Assembly (NCBI GenBank): GCA_039970095.1
Contig: JBDVMP010000018.1
Coordinates: 1 to 64,000 of the forward strand
DNA from: JAMZMI01 sp039970095
GTDB taxonomy: Bacteria; Bacteroidota; Bacteroidia; Cytophagales; Cyclobacteriaceae
DNA length: 64,000 nt
Direction: 5' to 3'
Positions 27,503-36,322 of the stretch are shown here, in pieces. Under the pieces are notes generated by a model. The model had not been told where the DNA came from and made no database searches. It saw only the letters and a program-made list of their open reading frames with translations. A program made the translations under genes and the position numbers. Within the stretch, counting starts at the first letter, position 1, and each line of letters starts with the position of its first letter.

Positions 27503-28330
27503 CTATTTCAGTTTTCCCAGGATCAAATTTCGGCTATTGATACCAAAGTGATGCTCTAGTTTGGATAAAAACTCGTCTTCATTGAGAATCGGTTTTTCCT
27601 CTGTATCTCCTTTCAGATCAAATCTGATTTTGCGATCTGTGAGGGTGATCCTTCCGTTTCTGAATAGCTGGGTGATCAGTTTTTTTTGTGTGAAGTGAGA
27701 CTTTTCCGATTCTTGATGATAGTTGCACATAGGCAGGAACTCGATAAACTCGCGCCGCTTCAGGTCAAACTTATACACTGACTCGTAAACGGAGTTATCA
27801 AGGGATTTTTTCAACACATATCTGTCATCAGGATCCACTTCAAATTTGAAGTAAGTATTGTAATCAAGCAGTGGGGTGTTTAAAGTTAGCGGCTTGGGCT
27901 CCACAAAAAGCTTTCCAAAGCCCACATCCAACAACCACGCTTTATCGCTTACTTTGGCCACCACTGCCATGTGGTCAAAGTCTGGTCCCCAACTATTATT
28001 TTCACCTTTTACGTTGGCCGAAATAAGAAAACACTCAAAACCTAAATGACTTAGTAAATGATAAAGCAGGGCATTTAGCTCATAACAAAAACCCCCTCTT
28101 CTTTGGTGCACTACCTTCTCGAATATTAAATCTATGTCCATCAGGATTTTTGGTCCGTAATGAATGTCGAGGTTTTCGAAGGGAATAGAGAGAAGGTGGG
28201 CTTTGTGGATTTTCTTTAAAAAAGCGAGAGATGGTTCTTCTTTTGTCAGGCCGATCCTCTTTAAGTATGGCTCTACGGCTATAGGTTTGGCTTTGGATCG
28301 GGTCTGAAAATAATTGAGTTGTCGAGACAT
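27503..28330 (-). CDS. Arylamine N-acetyltransferase
   Basis: This 275-residue protein has the full NAT catalytic triad: C82 in RRGGFCYELN, H120 in GPDFDHMAVV and D135 in WLLDVGFGK. The early segment SIPFENLDIHYG is also typical. The family transfers acetyl from acetyl-CoA to arylamines or related amines; in bacteria some members act in acyl transfer during secondary metabolism. It is cytoplasmic. It follows the exported unknown protein gene by 6 bases and precedes two small hypothetical genes. Confidence 0.92.
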   Translation of the reverse strand: MSRQLNYFQTRSKAKPIAVEPYLKRIGLTKEEPSLAFLKKIHKAHLLSIPFENLDIHYGPKILMDIDLIFEKVVHQRRGGFCYELNALLYHLLSHLGFECFLISANVKGENNSWGPDFDHMAVVAKVSDKAWLLDVGFGKLFVEPKPLTLNTPLLDYNTYFKFEVDPDDRYVLKKSLDNSVYESVYKFDLKRREFIEFLPMCNYHQESEKSHFTQKKLITQLFRNGRITLTDRKIRFDLKGDTEEKPILNEDEFLSKLEHHFGINSRNLILGKLK

Positions 28331-28336
28331 GTGAGT

Positions 28337-29398
28337 CTATTTGACATTAAAATCGAACTTAATGTTTTCTATAAAGTTTACCAGTGCCTTTTGCCATGTT
28401 GCGTCAGCGTCCCACCTGCTTCCCACGTGCACATCCATCACGATCGTTTGTTTGATATAAAACTTTGCCATATTTCCATTTGCGGGAATTCGCTTGAGCA
28501 CAGGTTTTTCACCCTTTTTAGATATTTCTGAAATATACACAGTCTCGGAGGGTGCCGTTGGGTAGTTGAGCATCTGCTTGATGGTGCGCCCCGAGCTTAT
28601 CAGCGGCATGAGCGCATACTGATATCCTGTTTTGTAGAGGTCTTCTATGCTGGTGAAGTTTACCAGTTCATACTGAAAAGGGTATTGCTGCATGATGCTG
28701 TCCAGCTGCCTATTTGCAGCAGCGACTTCAGCATTTTTTTGGCGCAGCTTTTCTATATCCCTTTCGGACAAACCATCATTGATCTTCACAGAATCAAACT
28801 TAATAACGGCAATCCCGAGGCTTTTCAGTCTGCTTGGCACATTGACATATCGGGTGCCAGTATATAGGTTCAAATCATCCAAAAACTCCGGCTGATCCGG
28901 GATAAGGAAATTGGTTCTTGGTATTTCCTGTCGTAAAACCTGCCTCCCAAGTATGAGCATCAACTCTCGAAGAGAGGCAGAAGAAATACTGTAATATGGG
29001 TTGTTAAGGTCAAGCTTTTCTTTGATGGGGTAAATGCCTATTTCAAACATGGGGTTACTTTCATCACCGGAGTGTGAGAGCGAAAGGATGTTGGAGATAT
29101 CCCTTTTTTCCAGCAGGTCTTTATAAGCTTTGGTTACCTCAGGTCCGGCTTTGAGGTCGTCTTCATAAATGTAAATGATGCCATCCACACCTATTTTTTT
29201 GAAGCTCTTATGTGCATCTAGCGCAAACTTTTTCCAGTCTCCTCTGACCGAATATCCGTTTTGATACATTTCAGGTATGGAAACAACTACAGCACACCGT
29301 GTAGAGGTGAGGTTGTCAGGCACCTGAGCGACCGCCTGCAGCCCTGAGCAGATGCAAAAAAGTATTAGAAGAAAGTTGAGAGTGTTGTTTTTGCGCAT
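28337..29398 (-). CDS. Exported protein of unknown function
   Basis: I place the start at the ATG at 29398 (protein about 353 residues); the longer frame would begin at a TTG at 29407. A signal peptide (NFLLILFCICSGLQAVAQ) shows export. The mature protein starts with TSTRCAVVVSIPEMYQNGY and contains an alternating strand/helix pattern, including GVDGIIYIYEDDL and a charged helix around residues 215-240. No family is recognised. It is the first gene of the operon that includes the arylamine N-acetyltransferase. Confidence 0.72.
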   Translation of the reverse strand: MRKNNTLNFLLILFCICSGLQAVAQVPDNLTSTRCAVVVSIPEMYQNGYSVRGDWKKFALDAHKSFKKIGVDGIIYIYEDDLKAGPEVTKAYKDLLEKRDISNILSLSHSGDESNPMFEIGIYPIKEKLDLNNPYYSISSASLRELMLILGRQVLRQEIPRTNFLIPDQPEFLDDLNLYTGTRYVNVPSRLKSLGIAVIKFDSVKINDGLSERDIEKLRQKNAEVAAANRQLDSIMQQYPFQYELVNFTSIEDLYKTGYQYALMPLISSGRTIKQMLNYPTAPSETVYISEISKKGEKPVLKRIPANGNMAKFYIKQTIVMDVHVGSRWDADATWQKALVNFIENIKFDFNVK

Positions 29399-29456
29399 GT
29401 TGATCAAACCAGCGATAAATTTATATATTAACCCCTAAAGCACAAGACTATTATTT

Positions 29457-30023
29457 ATGGACATGAAAAGATGCGACTGGGCCTTCGGTATGTTTGATGA
29501 TTATGTGAAATACCATGATGAGGAGTGGGGTGTGCCCGTTCATGATGATCATAAGCATTTTGAGTTTTTGGTATTAGAGAGCGCCCAAGCGGGACTTAGC
29601 TGGAGTACCATATTGAAAAAAAGAGCGGGATATAGAAATGCATTTGCAGGTTTTGATGTGAGAAAAGTGGCTGCTTTTGGCGAGGAAGAGGTGGAGGTGC
29701 TCTTGCAAGATTCGGGCATTATCAGAAACAAAATGAAAATTACGGCTACTATCAACAATGCTCAGAAGTTTATAGAAGTACAAAAAGAGTTTGGATCATT
29801 TGACAAATACATTTGGTCGTTTACAGGCGGAAAACCCATAGTTAATCACTGGAAACACAGAAATGATGTGCCCGTGACCACAAAGGAATCAGACGCTTTG
29901 GCCAAAGACCTTAAAAAGAGAGGGTTCAAGTTTGTTGGTTCAACAACCATGTATGCTCACATGCAAGCCATCGGTCTGGTCAATGACCACACCACCGACT
30001 GCTTTAGGCATGGGCAAGTTTGA
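29457..30023 (+). CDS. tag: DNA-3-methyladenine glycosylase I
   Basis: This 188-residue protein matches Tag. KRCDWAF carries the first zinc Cys, YHDEEWGVPVHDD is the hallmark segment, and AQAGLSWSTILKKR and VGSTTMYAHMQAIGLVNDH follow. The last part HTTDCFRH carries the remaining zinc ligands. The enzyme removes 3-methyladenine from alkylated DNA. The start could also be the second ATG at 29463. Its 3' end overlaps the convergent desaturase gene by 20 bases. Confidence 0.95.
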   Translation: MDMKRCDWAFGMFDDYVKYHDEEWGVPVHDDHKHFEFLVLESAQAGLSWSTILKKRAGYRNAFAGFDVRKVAAFGEEEVEVLLQDSGIIRNKMKITATINNAQKFIEVQKEFGSFDKYIWSFTGGKPIVNHWKHRNDVPVTTKESDALAKDLKKRGFKFVGSTTMYAHMQAIGLVNDHTTDCFRHGQV

Positions 30024-31140
30024 CCTCCGCAGGAGTTTGCCGCTGTGTCTTGGGCCGGTAGTCTGCCTCTTGCCCCATTCTTTTCAGGAAGTTGAAATGT
30101 GATTTCAGTGCTGCCCCAAAAGACGGAAGATCGTGATAGGGCACGCCATATTCCTCACAGGTAGCTTTTATCACTTTGGAGATTGACCTGTAGTGCACAC
30201 TGCAAACATTAGCGAACAAGTGATGTTCTATTTGAGTGTTGAGCCCGCCGGACAAAAAACCCGCCCACCAGCTCCTGGAAGAGAAGTTGGCGGTAGTGTG
30301 CATTTGGTGTACTACCCAATCGTCTCCTATGATTCCTTCGTCATCAGGAAGCGGAAAATGCACTTCTTCTACAGCATGAGCCAGCATAAACATCAAGGCC
30401 AGGTACATTCCACAAACAAGGTGAAACAGTAAATAACCGAGGATAATTTGGCCGACAGTGTATGGCATGAAAATGATCGGGATGGCAATGTATAACCCGT
30501 AATTGATCAACTTGTAAAAGAACAACAGAAAATACTCTCTGGCCGGGTGCTTATGGTTGTCATAATTATTGATCCTGTTTTCGAAAAACTGCTTATAATC
30601 TTTCATCAAAACCCAGCTTAGGGTAGCCAAACCATAAAAAAAGAAGGCATAAAATTGCTGGAACCTGTGCATCGGCAGCAGCTTGGTGCTTGGCGAGATA
30701 CGAAGAATATCCCCAGGAGAAATATCTTCGTCGTGACCGTGAATATTGGTAAAAGTGTGATGTGCGTGGTTGTGAGAGATTTTCCACATATACGCACTTG
30801 CCCCGTTGATATTGAATGTGTGGCTGAGCAGGGTTTTTACCCATTTCTTTTTGGAGTAAGCCCCGTGAATGGCATCATGGCCAATATTCATAGAAACCAA
30901 TGCAATCACGGCCCCTAGAAAAGCCCAAAGCACATAGCTAGCCCAAAGAGGAACATTCCCAAAAACCAACAGACCATATGTGCCAAACCAGGCAGTCACC
31001 AATACGATGGTTTTGATAACCATTTCTGTGTTGGCGTGTGTAGAAATCCCTTTTTCTTTAAAATACCCGTTCACTCGGTCGCGAAGCACGCGAGAGAATT
31101 CGGATTTAACTGTGGGACGAAATTTTGGTTGAACTGACAT
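30004..31140 (-). CDS. Membrane fatty acid desaturase
   Basis: This 378-residue membrane protein has the three histidine boxes of the diiron desaturases: GHDAIHGAYS, HNHAHHTFTNIHGHDED and QIEHHLF. The QxxHH third box places it with acyl-lipid/linoleoyl-CoA-type (front-end-like) desaturases. There is no fused cytochrome b5 domain, so electrons must come from another protein. It introduces double bonds into membrane fatty acids. It is transcribed divergently from prfA. Confidence 0.9.
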   Translation of the reverse strand: MSVQPKFRPTVKSEFSRVLRDRVNGYFKEKGISTHANTEMVIKTIVLVTAWFGTYGLLVFGNVPLWASYVLWAFLGAVIALVSMNIGHDAIHGAYSKKKWVKTLLSHTFNINGASAYMWKISHNHAHHTFTNIHGHDEDISPGDILRISPSTKLLPMHRFQQFYAFFFYGLATLSWVLMKDYKQFFENRINNYDNHKHPAREYFLLFFYKLINYGLYIAIPIIFMPYTVGQIILGYLLFHLVCGMYLALMFMLAHAVEEVHFPLPDDEGIIGDDWVVHQMHTTANFSSRSWWAGFLSGGLNTQIEHHLFANVCSVHYRSISKVIKATCEEYGVPYHDLPSFGAALKSHFNFLKRMGQEADYRPKTQRQTPAEVKLAHA

Positions 31141-31166
31141 AATGCCTACTCTCTTAAACTAGTTTG

Positions 31167-31174
31167 CAAAGGTA
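31167..31174 (-). promoter_or_regulatory. Candidate -7 element for the desaturase gene
   Basis: On the minus strand this reads TACCTTTG, a full match to the Bacteroidota TAnnTTTG element, 26 bases before the desaturase start codon. No TTTG lies at the expected 19-21 base distance upstream, so only half the promoter is supported. Confidence 0.35.
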
Positions 31175-31223
31175 ACTATGTAAAACCAAATTAGTTATGG
31201 GTTAAGCTTACGTTTACCTTTTA

Positions 31224-31231
31224 TAGCTTTG
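31224..31231 (+). promoter_or_regulatory. Candidate -7 element for prfA
   Basis: TAGCTTTG matches the TAnnTTTG element and lies 22 bases before the prfA start codon. The -33 position has no clear TTTG, so this is a partial match. With the opposing element at 31167-31174 it would form a compact divergent promoter region. Confidence 0.35.
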
Positions 31232-31253
31232 TGCCTGAAAATTCGCAATAAGA

Positions 31254-32327
31254 ATGATTGATAAATTAGAGGCGATCAAGCACAGGTTTGAGGAAGTAGG
31301 GCAGCTGATAGTGCAGCCTGATGCTATGGCTGACATGGGCAAGTACACTAAGCTCAACAAGGAGTATCGCGATCTGGAGAAGATCGTGAAGAAATACGAT
31401 GAATATACTTTAGTCACAGGAAATATAGCCAGTGCCAAAGAGGTGCTGGAAACAGAAAAGGATCCTGATTTTCGAGAGATGGCCAAGGGCGAGTTGGATG
31501 AGTTGGCGCCACAAAAAGTGGAGCTGGAAGAGGAATTGAAAATACTGCTTATCCCGAAAGACCCCAATGACAGTAAAGACGTGATTTTGGAGATCCGCGC
31601 AGGCACAGGGGGTGATGAAGCAGCCCTATTTGCCGGGGACCTGTTTGGGATGTACAAAAGTTACGCAGAGACGGAAGGTTGGAATTTTTCTGTTGTGAGT
31701 CTCACGGAAGGTACGGTTGGAGGATTTAAGGAAATTGTCTGTAGCGTTACGGGAGAGGATGTTTATGGTAAGTTGAAGTTTGAGTCAGGAGCGCACCGTG
31801 TGCAACGCGTGCCCAGTACCGAATCGCAAGGCCGGGTGCATACCTCAGCAGCTACGGTAGCTGTGATGCCCGAAGCGGAGGAGGTTGATGTAGAACTCAA
31901 TATGGGTGACATCCGCAAGGACACCTTTCGAGCATCTGGAGCAGGGGGTCAGCACATTAACAAAACAGAGTCTGCTATTCGTCTGACCCATGCGCCTTCT
32001 GGCTTAGTGGTAGAGTGTCAGGACGGGAGATCACAACACGCCAATTATGATAAGGCTCTAAAAGTACTTCGTTCCAGGCTTTATGAAATGGAGCTCAAAA
32101 AACACAATGATGAGATCAGCTCGCAGCGGAAATCACTTGTAGGCTCAGGCGATAGATCGGATAAAATCAGAACCTACAATTTTCCCCAGGGAAGGGTTAC
32201 CGACCACAGAATAGGCCATACTGTCTATAACCTGCCGGCTATTTTGGGCGGAGATATTGGTGATTTTATTGAAAAACTGAGAATCGCCGAGAATACCGAA
32301 TTAATGAAAGCCGAAAATCAGGAATAA
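31254..32327 (+). CDS. prfA: Peptide chain release factor 1
   Basis: The 357-residue length is normal for RF1. The stop-codon recognition tripeptide is PST (187-189, in HRVQRVPSTESQGRVHTS) rather than the usual PAT. The catalytic GGQ is at 231-233 in SGAGGQHINKTES. It ends translation at UAA and UAG codons in the ribosome. Pro and Thr of the PxT motif are retained, so it should keep RF1 specificity. Confidence 0.96.
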   Translation: MIDKLEAIKHRFEEVGQLIVQPDAMADMGKYTKLNKEYRDLEKIVKKYDEYTLVTGNIASAKEVLETEKDPDFREMAKGELDELAPQKVELEEELKILLIPKDPNDSKDVILEIRAGTGGDEAALFAGDLFGMYKSYAETEGWNFSVVSLTEGTVGGFKEIVCSVTGEDVYGKLKFESGAHRVQRVPSTESQGRVHTSAATVAVMPEAEEVDVELNMGDIRKDTFRASGAGGQHINKTESAIRLTHAPSGLVVECQDGRSQHANYDKALKVLRSRLYEMELKKHNDEISSQRKSLVGSGDRSDKIRTYNFPQGRVTDHRIGHTVYNLPAILGGDIGDFIEKLRIAENTELMKAENQE

Positions 32328-32358
32328 ATAAGGGCCAAAGGCGTTTGTTTCAAACAAC

Positions 32359-33741
32359 ATGAAAAATTTAGGTCTAGCACTTTTACTGGGAATCACCGGG
32401 TTGCTTATTTACTCATGCGAGCCTGTGGAAGAAAAAATTTCCGGATCAGGCTCTATCAATCTGCACTTTAGTACCGATACTGTGATCTTTGATACGCTCC
32501 TCACGGCACGTACGAGCATCACCAAGCGGCTGAGGATTTTCAATCCTTCAAAAAAGGCAGTTTCTATTTCAAGTATTCGACTGGGCAAGGGGGAGTCCTC
32601 GCCCTACTCAATCATTGTCAACGGCAAGTTTGGAACCGAGATAGAAGACGAAGTGCTCTTTGGTGGCGATAGCCTGCTTGTGTTGGTGGATGTGGAAATA
32701 GACCCACAGGACGAAAACCTGCCCTACATTGTGAAGGATTCAGTGGTGGTAGATTGGAATGGAAACAGTGGACATGTGAAACTGGTGGCCTGGGGTCAGA
32801 ATGCCAATTTTATCAACGGAGAAATAATCTGCGACCAAACATGGACGGCAGATAGGCCTTATGTAATCTATGATGGTGTTTTGGTGGATTCACTTTGCAC
32901 ATTGACCATAGAGCCGGGGGCAAGAGTTTATATTGACAATAATGCCGCATTCTTTGTCAAAGGAACCCTCAAAGTATTAGGAGACTCTTCAAATCGAGTT
33001 TTGTTTAGAAACACAAGATTTGATGAAAGTTATAAAATAGCACCAGGCCAATGGGATGCTATTTACTTTTTAGAGGGAAGTAAAAACAATGAGATACGTT
33101 TCGCTGATCTGGAGAACGGAATGCAGGGACTGAGGATAGGCTCTCCTGATGACGACACTGAATACGACCTAATTGTAGCTAATACAAGTATTAGGCACAT
33201 GTCGCAAACAGGCATTCAGTCGTACACCTCAGATGTATTAGTAGAAAACACCGAAATTTTCAATTGTGGCAACTTCACTGTGGTCAATGCTCTCGGCGGT
33301 TATTATAGATATGAGCACTGTACCTTTTCCAACCTTGGAAGCCTTTTTATAAACGAAGACCCATCTTTTTATTTTACAGATTATCTGCAGGTAGAGCAAA
33401 ACGAATTTCTCTATGAGGATATTGATGTGCTAATCAAAAACAGCATTATATGGGGTTCAAACGAGGAAGAAATCTTTTTCGAGGCTTCTGGCAATGCCAA
33501 CTTTACTTTAGAGATGAGTTCTAATATCATCAAGTCAGAACAGGATTTTGGAACCACCAATTATACGTCTACCGAAAATGATTTTCCGGGTTTTGTTGAC
33601 CCTTACACATTCAACTTCCGGTTAGACTCTCTTTCTTTTGCCAGGGACAAAGGAGAAGATTTGGGATATGAATTCGATGTTTTGGGAATCCCGCGAGACG
33701 ATAAGCCGGATATCGGCGCTCATGAAAGAGTTGACCTATGA
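32359..33741 (+). CDS. Right-handed beta-helix lipoprotein
   Basis: This 460-residue protein has a lipoprotein signal ending at Cys20 (LLIYSCEPVEE). After a beta-sandwich-like N-terminal part (about 30-150), repeats with the spacing of a parallel beta-helix follow (about 190-400: VYIDNNAAFFVKGTLKVLG and later VLVENTEIFNCG). It ends with PDIGAHE, typical of the C-terminal segment of such Bacteroidota proteins. It is probably surface- or periplasm-facing. Its stop overlaps the yjbQ start by 4 bases. Ligand or activity unknown. Confidence 0.8.
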   Translation: MKNLGLALLLGITGLLIYSCEPVEEKISGSGSINLHFSTDTVIFDTLLTARTSITKRLRIFNPSKKAVSISSIRLGKGESSPYSIIVNGKFGTEIEDEVLFGGDSLLVLVDVEIDPQDENLPYIVKDSVVVDWNGNSGHVKLVAWGQNANFINGEIICDQTWTADRPYVIYDGVLVDSLCTLTIEPGARVYIDNNAAFFVKGTLKVLGDSSNRVLFRNTRFDESYKIAPGQWDAIYFLEGSKNNEIRFADLENGMQGLRIGSPDDDTEYDLIVANTSIRHMSQTGIQSYTSDVLVENTEIFNCGNFTVVNALGGYYRYEHCTFSNLGSLFINEDPSFYFTDYLQVEQNEFLYEDIDVLIKNSIIWGSNEEEIFFEASGNANFTLEMSSNIIKSEQDFGTTNYTSTENDFPGFVDPYTFNFRLDSLSFARDKGEDLGYEFDVLGIPRDDKPDIGAHERVDL

Positions 33742-34166
33742 TTTTTCTTCAGGAGCATATTACGCTTTCGGCAAAAAGCCGTGGTTTTCACTTGATTACA
33801 GGTGAAGTCCTTTCCGCTATCCCTGACCTCCGAAAGATCAAGAAGGGAATGCTGCAGGTTTTTATCCAGCATACTTCTGCTTCTTTGACTATCAATGAAA
33901 ATGCTGACCCTACGGTACGGCAGGATTTTGAGTCGCATTTCAACAAAATGGTACCAGAGAACGCTCCTTATTATATCCACACCTACGAAGGCCCGGATGA
34001 TATGCCGGCACATATCAAATCTTCGCTTTTGGGAGCTTCTGTGATGATTCCCATTGCAAATGGTCGCCCAGCCTTGGGAACATGGCAGGGCATTTATCTG
34101 TGTGAGCATCGTGATTACGGCGGCTCCAGAAAGCTCGTTGTTACGGCCTGGGGTGAAGCAGGCTAA
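33738..34166 (+). CDS. yjbQ: YjbQ-family (UPF0047) protein
   Basis: This 142-residue protein matches the YjbQ/UPF0047 family: MLQVFIQHTSASLTINENAD, the HIKSSLLGASVMIPI segment and GTWQGIYLCEHRD. Members of this family show thiamine phosphate synthase activity in some reports, but the physiological role is unsettled. The start overlaps the preceding lipoprotein stop (ATGA). Confidence 0.92.
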   Translation: MIFLQEHITLSAKSRGFHLITGEVLSAIPDLRKIKKGMLQVFIQHTSASLTINENADPTVRQDFESHFNKMVPENAPYYIHTYEGPDDMPAHIKSSLLGASVMIPIANGRPALGTWQGIYLCEHRDYGGSRKLVVTAWGEAG

Positions 34167-34174
34167 ACCCCTTT

Positions 34175-34837
34175 TTACATTTTCTTTAGGATTCTTTTTT
34201 TGTTTTTGAGTAGGGTCTCGGCAACTTCTGTTGCCATTATCTTAGAGCCAGCAGCATCAGGGTGTATTTTGTCTGGGATCAGGTCTAAGTGATGTTCTAG
34301 CGGTATGTATAAATCAATGGTCTTTACTTTTTCTGATTTGGCTATGGACTGTAGAATTAACGGGATTTCTTCTTCCATAACCTGTTTGTCTATTCCCCAT
34401 TTTGTTTCCACAACGGGGATGGGAAAACAAATGAAAACCGTGACCTCTGGATTTATTGCCCTGAAAGTGCCAATAAGATCATGATAGTCCTTGACATATT
34501 CACCCTTATATGGCTCCCAGTTCATGGGCTTAGAGTCGTTGGTTCCTAACATGATGATTACTACGTCGGCCCCAAAACTCTTTGCCTGTTCAAACTCAGG
34601 CTGATCCCAATACGGCAAGTTTCCGTTTCTGAGCAATGTTGCTCCACTTCTACCGAAATTTTCAACAAGCCATTCCGATCCTAGAATCCGCTGCAGTTGT
34701 GGCGGGTATGCCAGGGAATCTCTTTCTTCTATTCCTGCACCGTAAGTGATGCTGTTTCCTACACAAGCAACTTTGATTTGTGCTGTTGCATAGTTAATAA
34801 GGGTTAAGACTAAAAAAGTAAGGAGTACGTTTTTCAT
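34175..34837 (-). CDS. Exported SGNH/GDSL hydrolase
   Basis: This 220-residue protein starts with a signal peptide (MKNVLLTFLVLTLINYATA). The SGNH blocks are visible: S29 in ACVGNSITYGAG, Gly in NFGRSGATLL, Asn in MLGTNDS, and Asp/His in PDKIHPDAAG. The family cleaves esters, often of lipids or acetylated glycans, and this one acts outside the cytoplasm. Its start overlaps the stop of the YitT gene by 4 bases. Confidence 0.9.
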   Translation of the reverse strand: MKNVLLTFLVLTLINYATAQIKVACVGNSITYGAGIEERDSLAYPPQLQRILGSEWLVENFGRSGATLLRNGNLPYWDQPEFEQAKSFGADVVIIMLGTNDSKPMNWEPYKGEYVKDYHDLIGTFRAINPEVTVFICFPIPVVETKWGIDKQVMEEEIPLILQSIAKSEKVKTIDLYIPLEHHLDLIPDKIHPDAAGSKIMATEVAETLLKNKKRILKKM

Positions 34838-35793
34838 CTACTGTTTTTTTTCAACTTTTTCAACGGAAGCTTTTTGATCATACCTCCTTTGATATCCTTC
34901 ACTTTTGACATGACCAGAAAAGCACTGGGGTCTATGCTGGCGATCTCCGTTTCCAGACGAGCCAGCTCCAGGCGCGTTATCACTGTGTAGAGGATGTTGG
35001 TATGTGCATCGGCGTTCGACTGCAGGCTAAACCCTTTGCTACCATGATAGATGGTGGCACCCCTTCTTAGCTTTGAAAGAACCATCTCGCGGATTTCAGA
35101 ATGTTTGTCTGAAACAATTGTAACGCCGATATATTCATCAAAGCCTTCTAAAACGAAATCCACCGTTCGTGATGCGGCAAAGTAAGTGATGATCGAGTAC
35201 ATGGCTGTTTCCAGGGAGAGCAGGTACGCCGCTACGGAGAAAATCAACACATTGAAAATCAAAATAAGTTCACCAACGGAGAATCCGGTTTTCTTTCCCA
35301 GATAGATGGCCAAAACTTCCGTGCCGTCAATGATGGCACCACCACGTATGGAAAAACCAATCCCCAACCCAAGAAAGAACCCCCCAAACACGGCAACCAG
35401 CAATGTGTCATCAGTAAGCGTCGGGAAATGAAAATTGTAAATCACAATGGCCAGTAGGGTGATACTCAAAAAGCTTTTGATAGCGAAGGTTTTGCCAATC
35501 TGCCACCATCCCAAAACCAAAAAAGGAATGTTGATCAGGAATATAAAAAGAGATGGACGTCCATCTGTTACCACAGCCAGTAGGAGAGAAATACCTGTTA
35601 CGCCCCCATCCAGCACGTCGTTTGGCAGCAAAAAGCTCTCAAGTCCAAATGAGGCAGCAGCCACACCAAGAACCATAAGAAATCCCTCGCGGCTGAGTCG
35701 TCTAAGTTTTATTTTGAAAGAAGTAGGTTTATCTGGCATAATGAGGCAAAAATTCAACCGTAAGTTAATACCACTTCGTGTGCCAAAAATCAT
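34834..35793 (-). CDS. YitT-family membrane protein
   Basis: This 319-residue protein has five to six membrane helices (about residues 35-205) and a C-terminal soluble DUF2179-like domain (about 225-305: GVTIVSDKHSEIREMVL and RGATIYHGSKGFS). Motifs such as LESFLLPNDVLDGGVTGIS and GGAIIDGTEVLAIYL fit the YitT family. The real start may be the second Met at 35739 (MPDKPTSFK), because the first 18 residues look unlike a membrane protein start. Function in the family is unknown; transport is suspected. Confidence 0.88.
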   Translation of the reverse strand: MIFGTRSGINLRLNFCLIMPDKPTSFKIKLRRLSREGFLMVLGVAAASFGLESFLLPNDVLDGGVTGISLLLAVVTDGRPSLFIFLINIPFLVLGWWQIGKTFAIKSFLSITLLAIVIYNFHFPTLTDDTLLVAVFGGFFLGLGIGFSIRGGAIIDGTEVLAIYLGKKTGFSVGELILIFNVLIFSVAAYLLSLETAMYSIITYFAASRTVDFVLEGFDEYIGVTIVSDKHSEIREMVLSKLRRGATIYHGSKGFSLQSNADAHTNILYTVITRLELARLETEIASIDPSAFLVMSKVKDIKGGMIKKLPLKKLKKNSR

Positions 35794-35890
35794 TTTTTCT
35801 CTAACCTTTTAGTGGCACCTGGCTGACTTACATTGAATCAATTAACCCGACCTATCGATTTGGAAGCAACCGACGAAGTATTGATAAAGG

Positions 35891-36082
35891 ATGAGAATGG
35901 TAAACATGGAAATTGAAAAGTTAAAACATTATTCTAAAAAAGTGCGGACACCAGTTTACGAGGAAAAGGATATAGGCCCAAATCTTCTTACGGAAAGCTC
36001 CTTATATGCTATTACTATAGTTTGTCGTGGGATTCAGTACAGATACCTCGGTGTGAAAGGCCATTTTGCTGTGGGATATTAA
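35891..36082 (+). CDS. Possible small protein, unsupported by similarity
   Basis: This 63-codon frame starts MRMVNMEIEKLKHYSKKV and ends before a terminator 104 bases downstream. AAAGG just before the ATG could act as a ribosome site. I recognise no family, and the composition is mixed. It could be a real small gene or chance; the shared 3' element downstream argues that something here is transcribed. Confidence 0.25.
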   Translation: MRMVNMEIEKLKHYSKKVRTPVYEEKDIGPNLLTESSLYAITIVCRGIQYRYLGVKGHFAVGY

Positions 36083-36135
36083 AAAGTTTTCATCCCAAAA
36101 AACATCTTGTTGGTCGATAAAAACTCTTACCCAGC

Positions 36136-36218
36136 CTCACAGCGGTCTTATATTTAAATTCTATTACAATTCACATCGCTGGTAGGAAGGGGGTCTAGAT
36201 ACCCCCTTCTTTATTTTT
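36136..36218 (+). repeat. Shared intergenic 3' element, copy 1 (possible small RNA end)
   Basis: CTCACAGC (36136-36143), a similar AT-rich spacer and CATCGCTGGT (36174-36183) are followed directly by a hairpin terminator. The same order occurs at 37255-37341. The two copies flank ppk2 in the same orientation. No protein frame is conserved between them, so a pair of related small RNAs or untranslated 3' ends is the simplest reading. Confidence 0.45.
36186..36218 (+). terminator. Rho-independent terminator upstream of ppk2
   Basis: A perfect 9-bp stem (GAAGGGGGT at 36186-36194, ACCCCCTTC at 36201-36209) with a 6-base loop is followed by TTTATTTTT. It ends transcription coming from the region of the possible small gene, not from ppk2. 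Confidence 0.85.
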
Positions 36219-36322
36219 ACCCCACCTCATTACATTGACCAATATCAGGGTGCCCGCTGACAGCCTTTTGCTTCACCCACATTTTTAGTTGTTAAATTGG
36301 CGCTTCACCAATTAGCGCCCAT

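Larger units (their letters stand above)
35794..36322 (+). other. Long intergenic region between yitT-like gene and ppk2
   Basis: This 529-base stretch has no convincing conserved gene. It contains a weak 63-codon reading frame (35891-36082), an element shared with the region after ppk2 (36136-36218) that ends in a strong terminator, and a small inverted repeat just before the ppk2 start. That inverted repeat is GGCGCT at 36299-36304 and AGCGCC at 36314-36319, and it could affect ribosome access. Confidence 0.7.
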
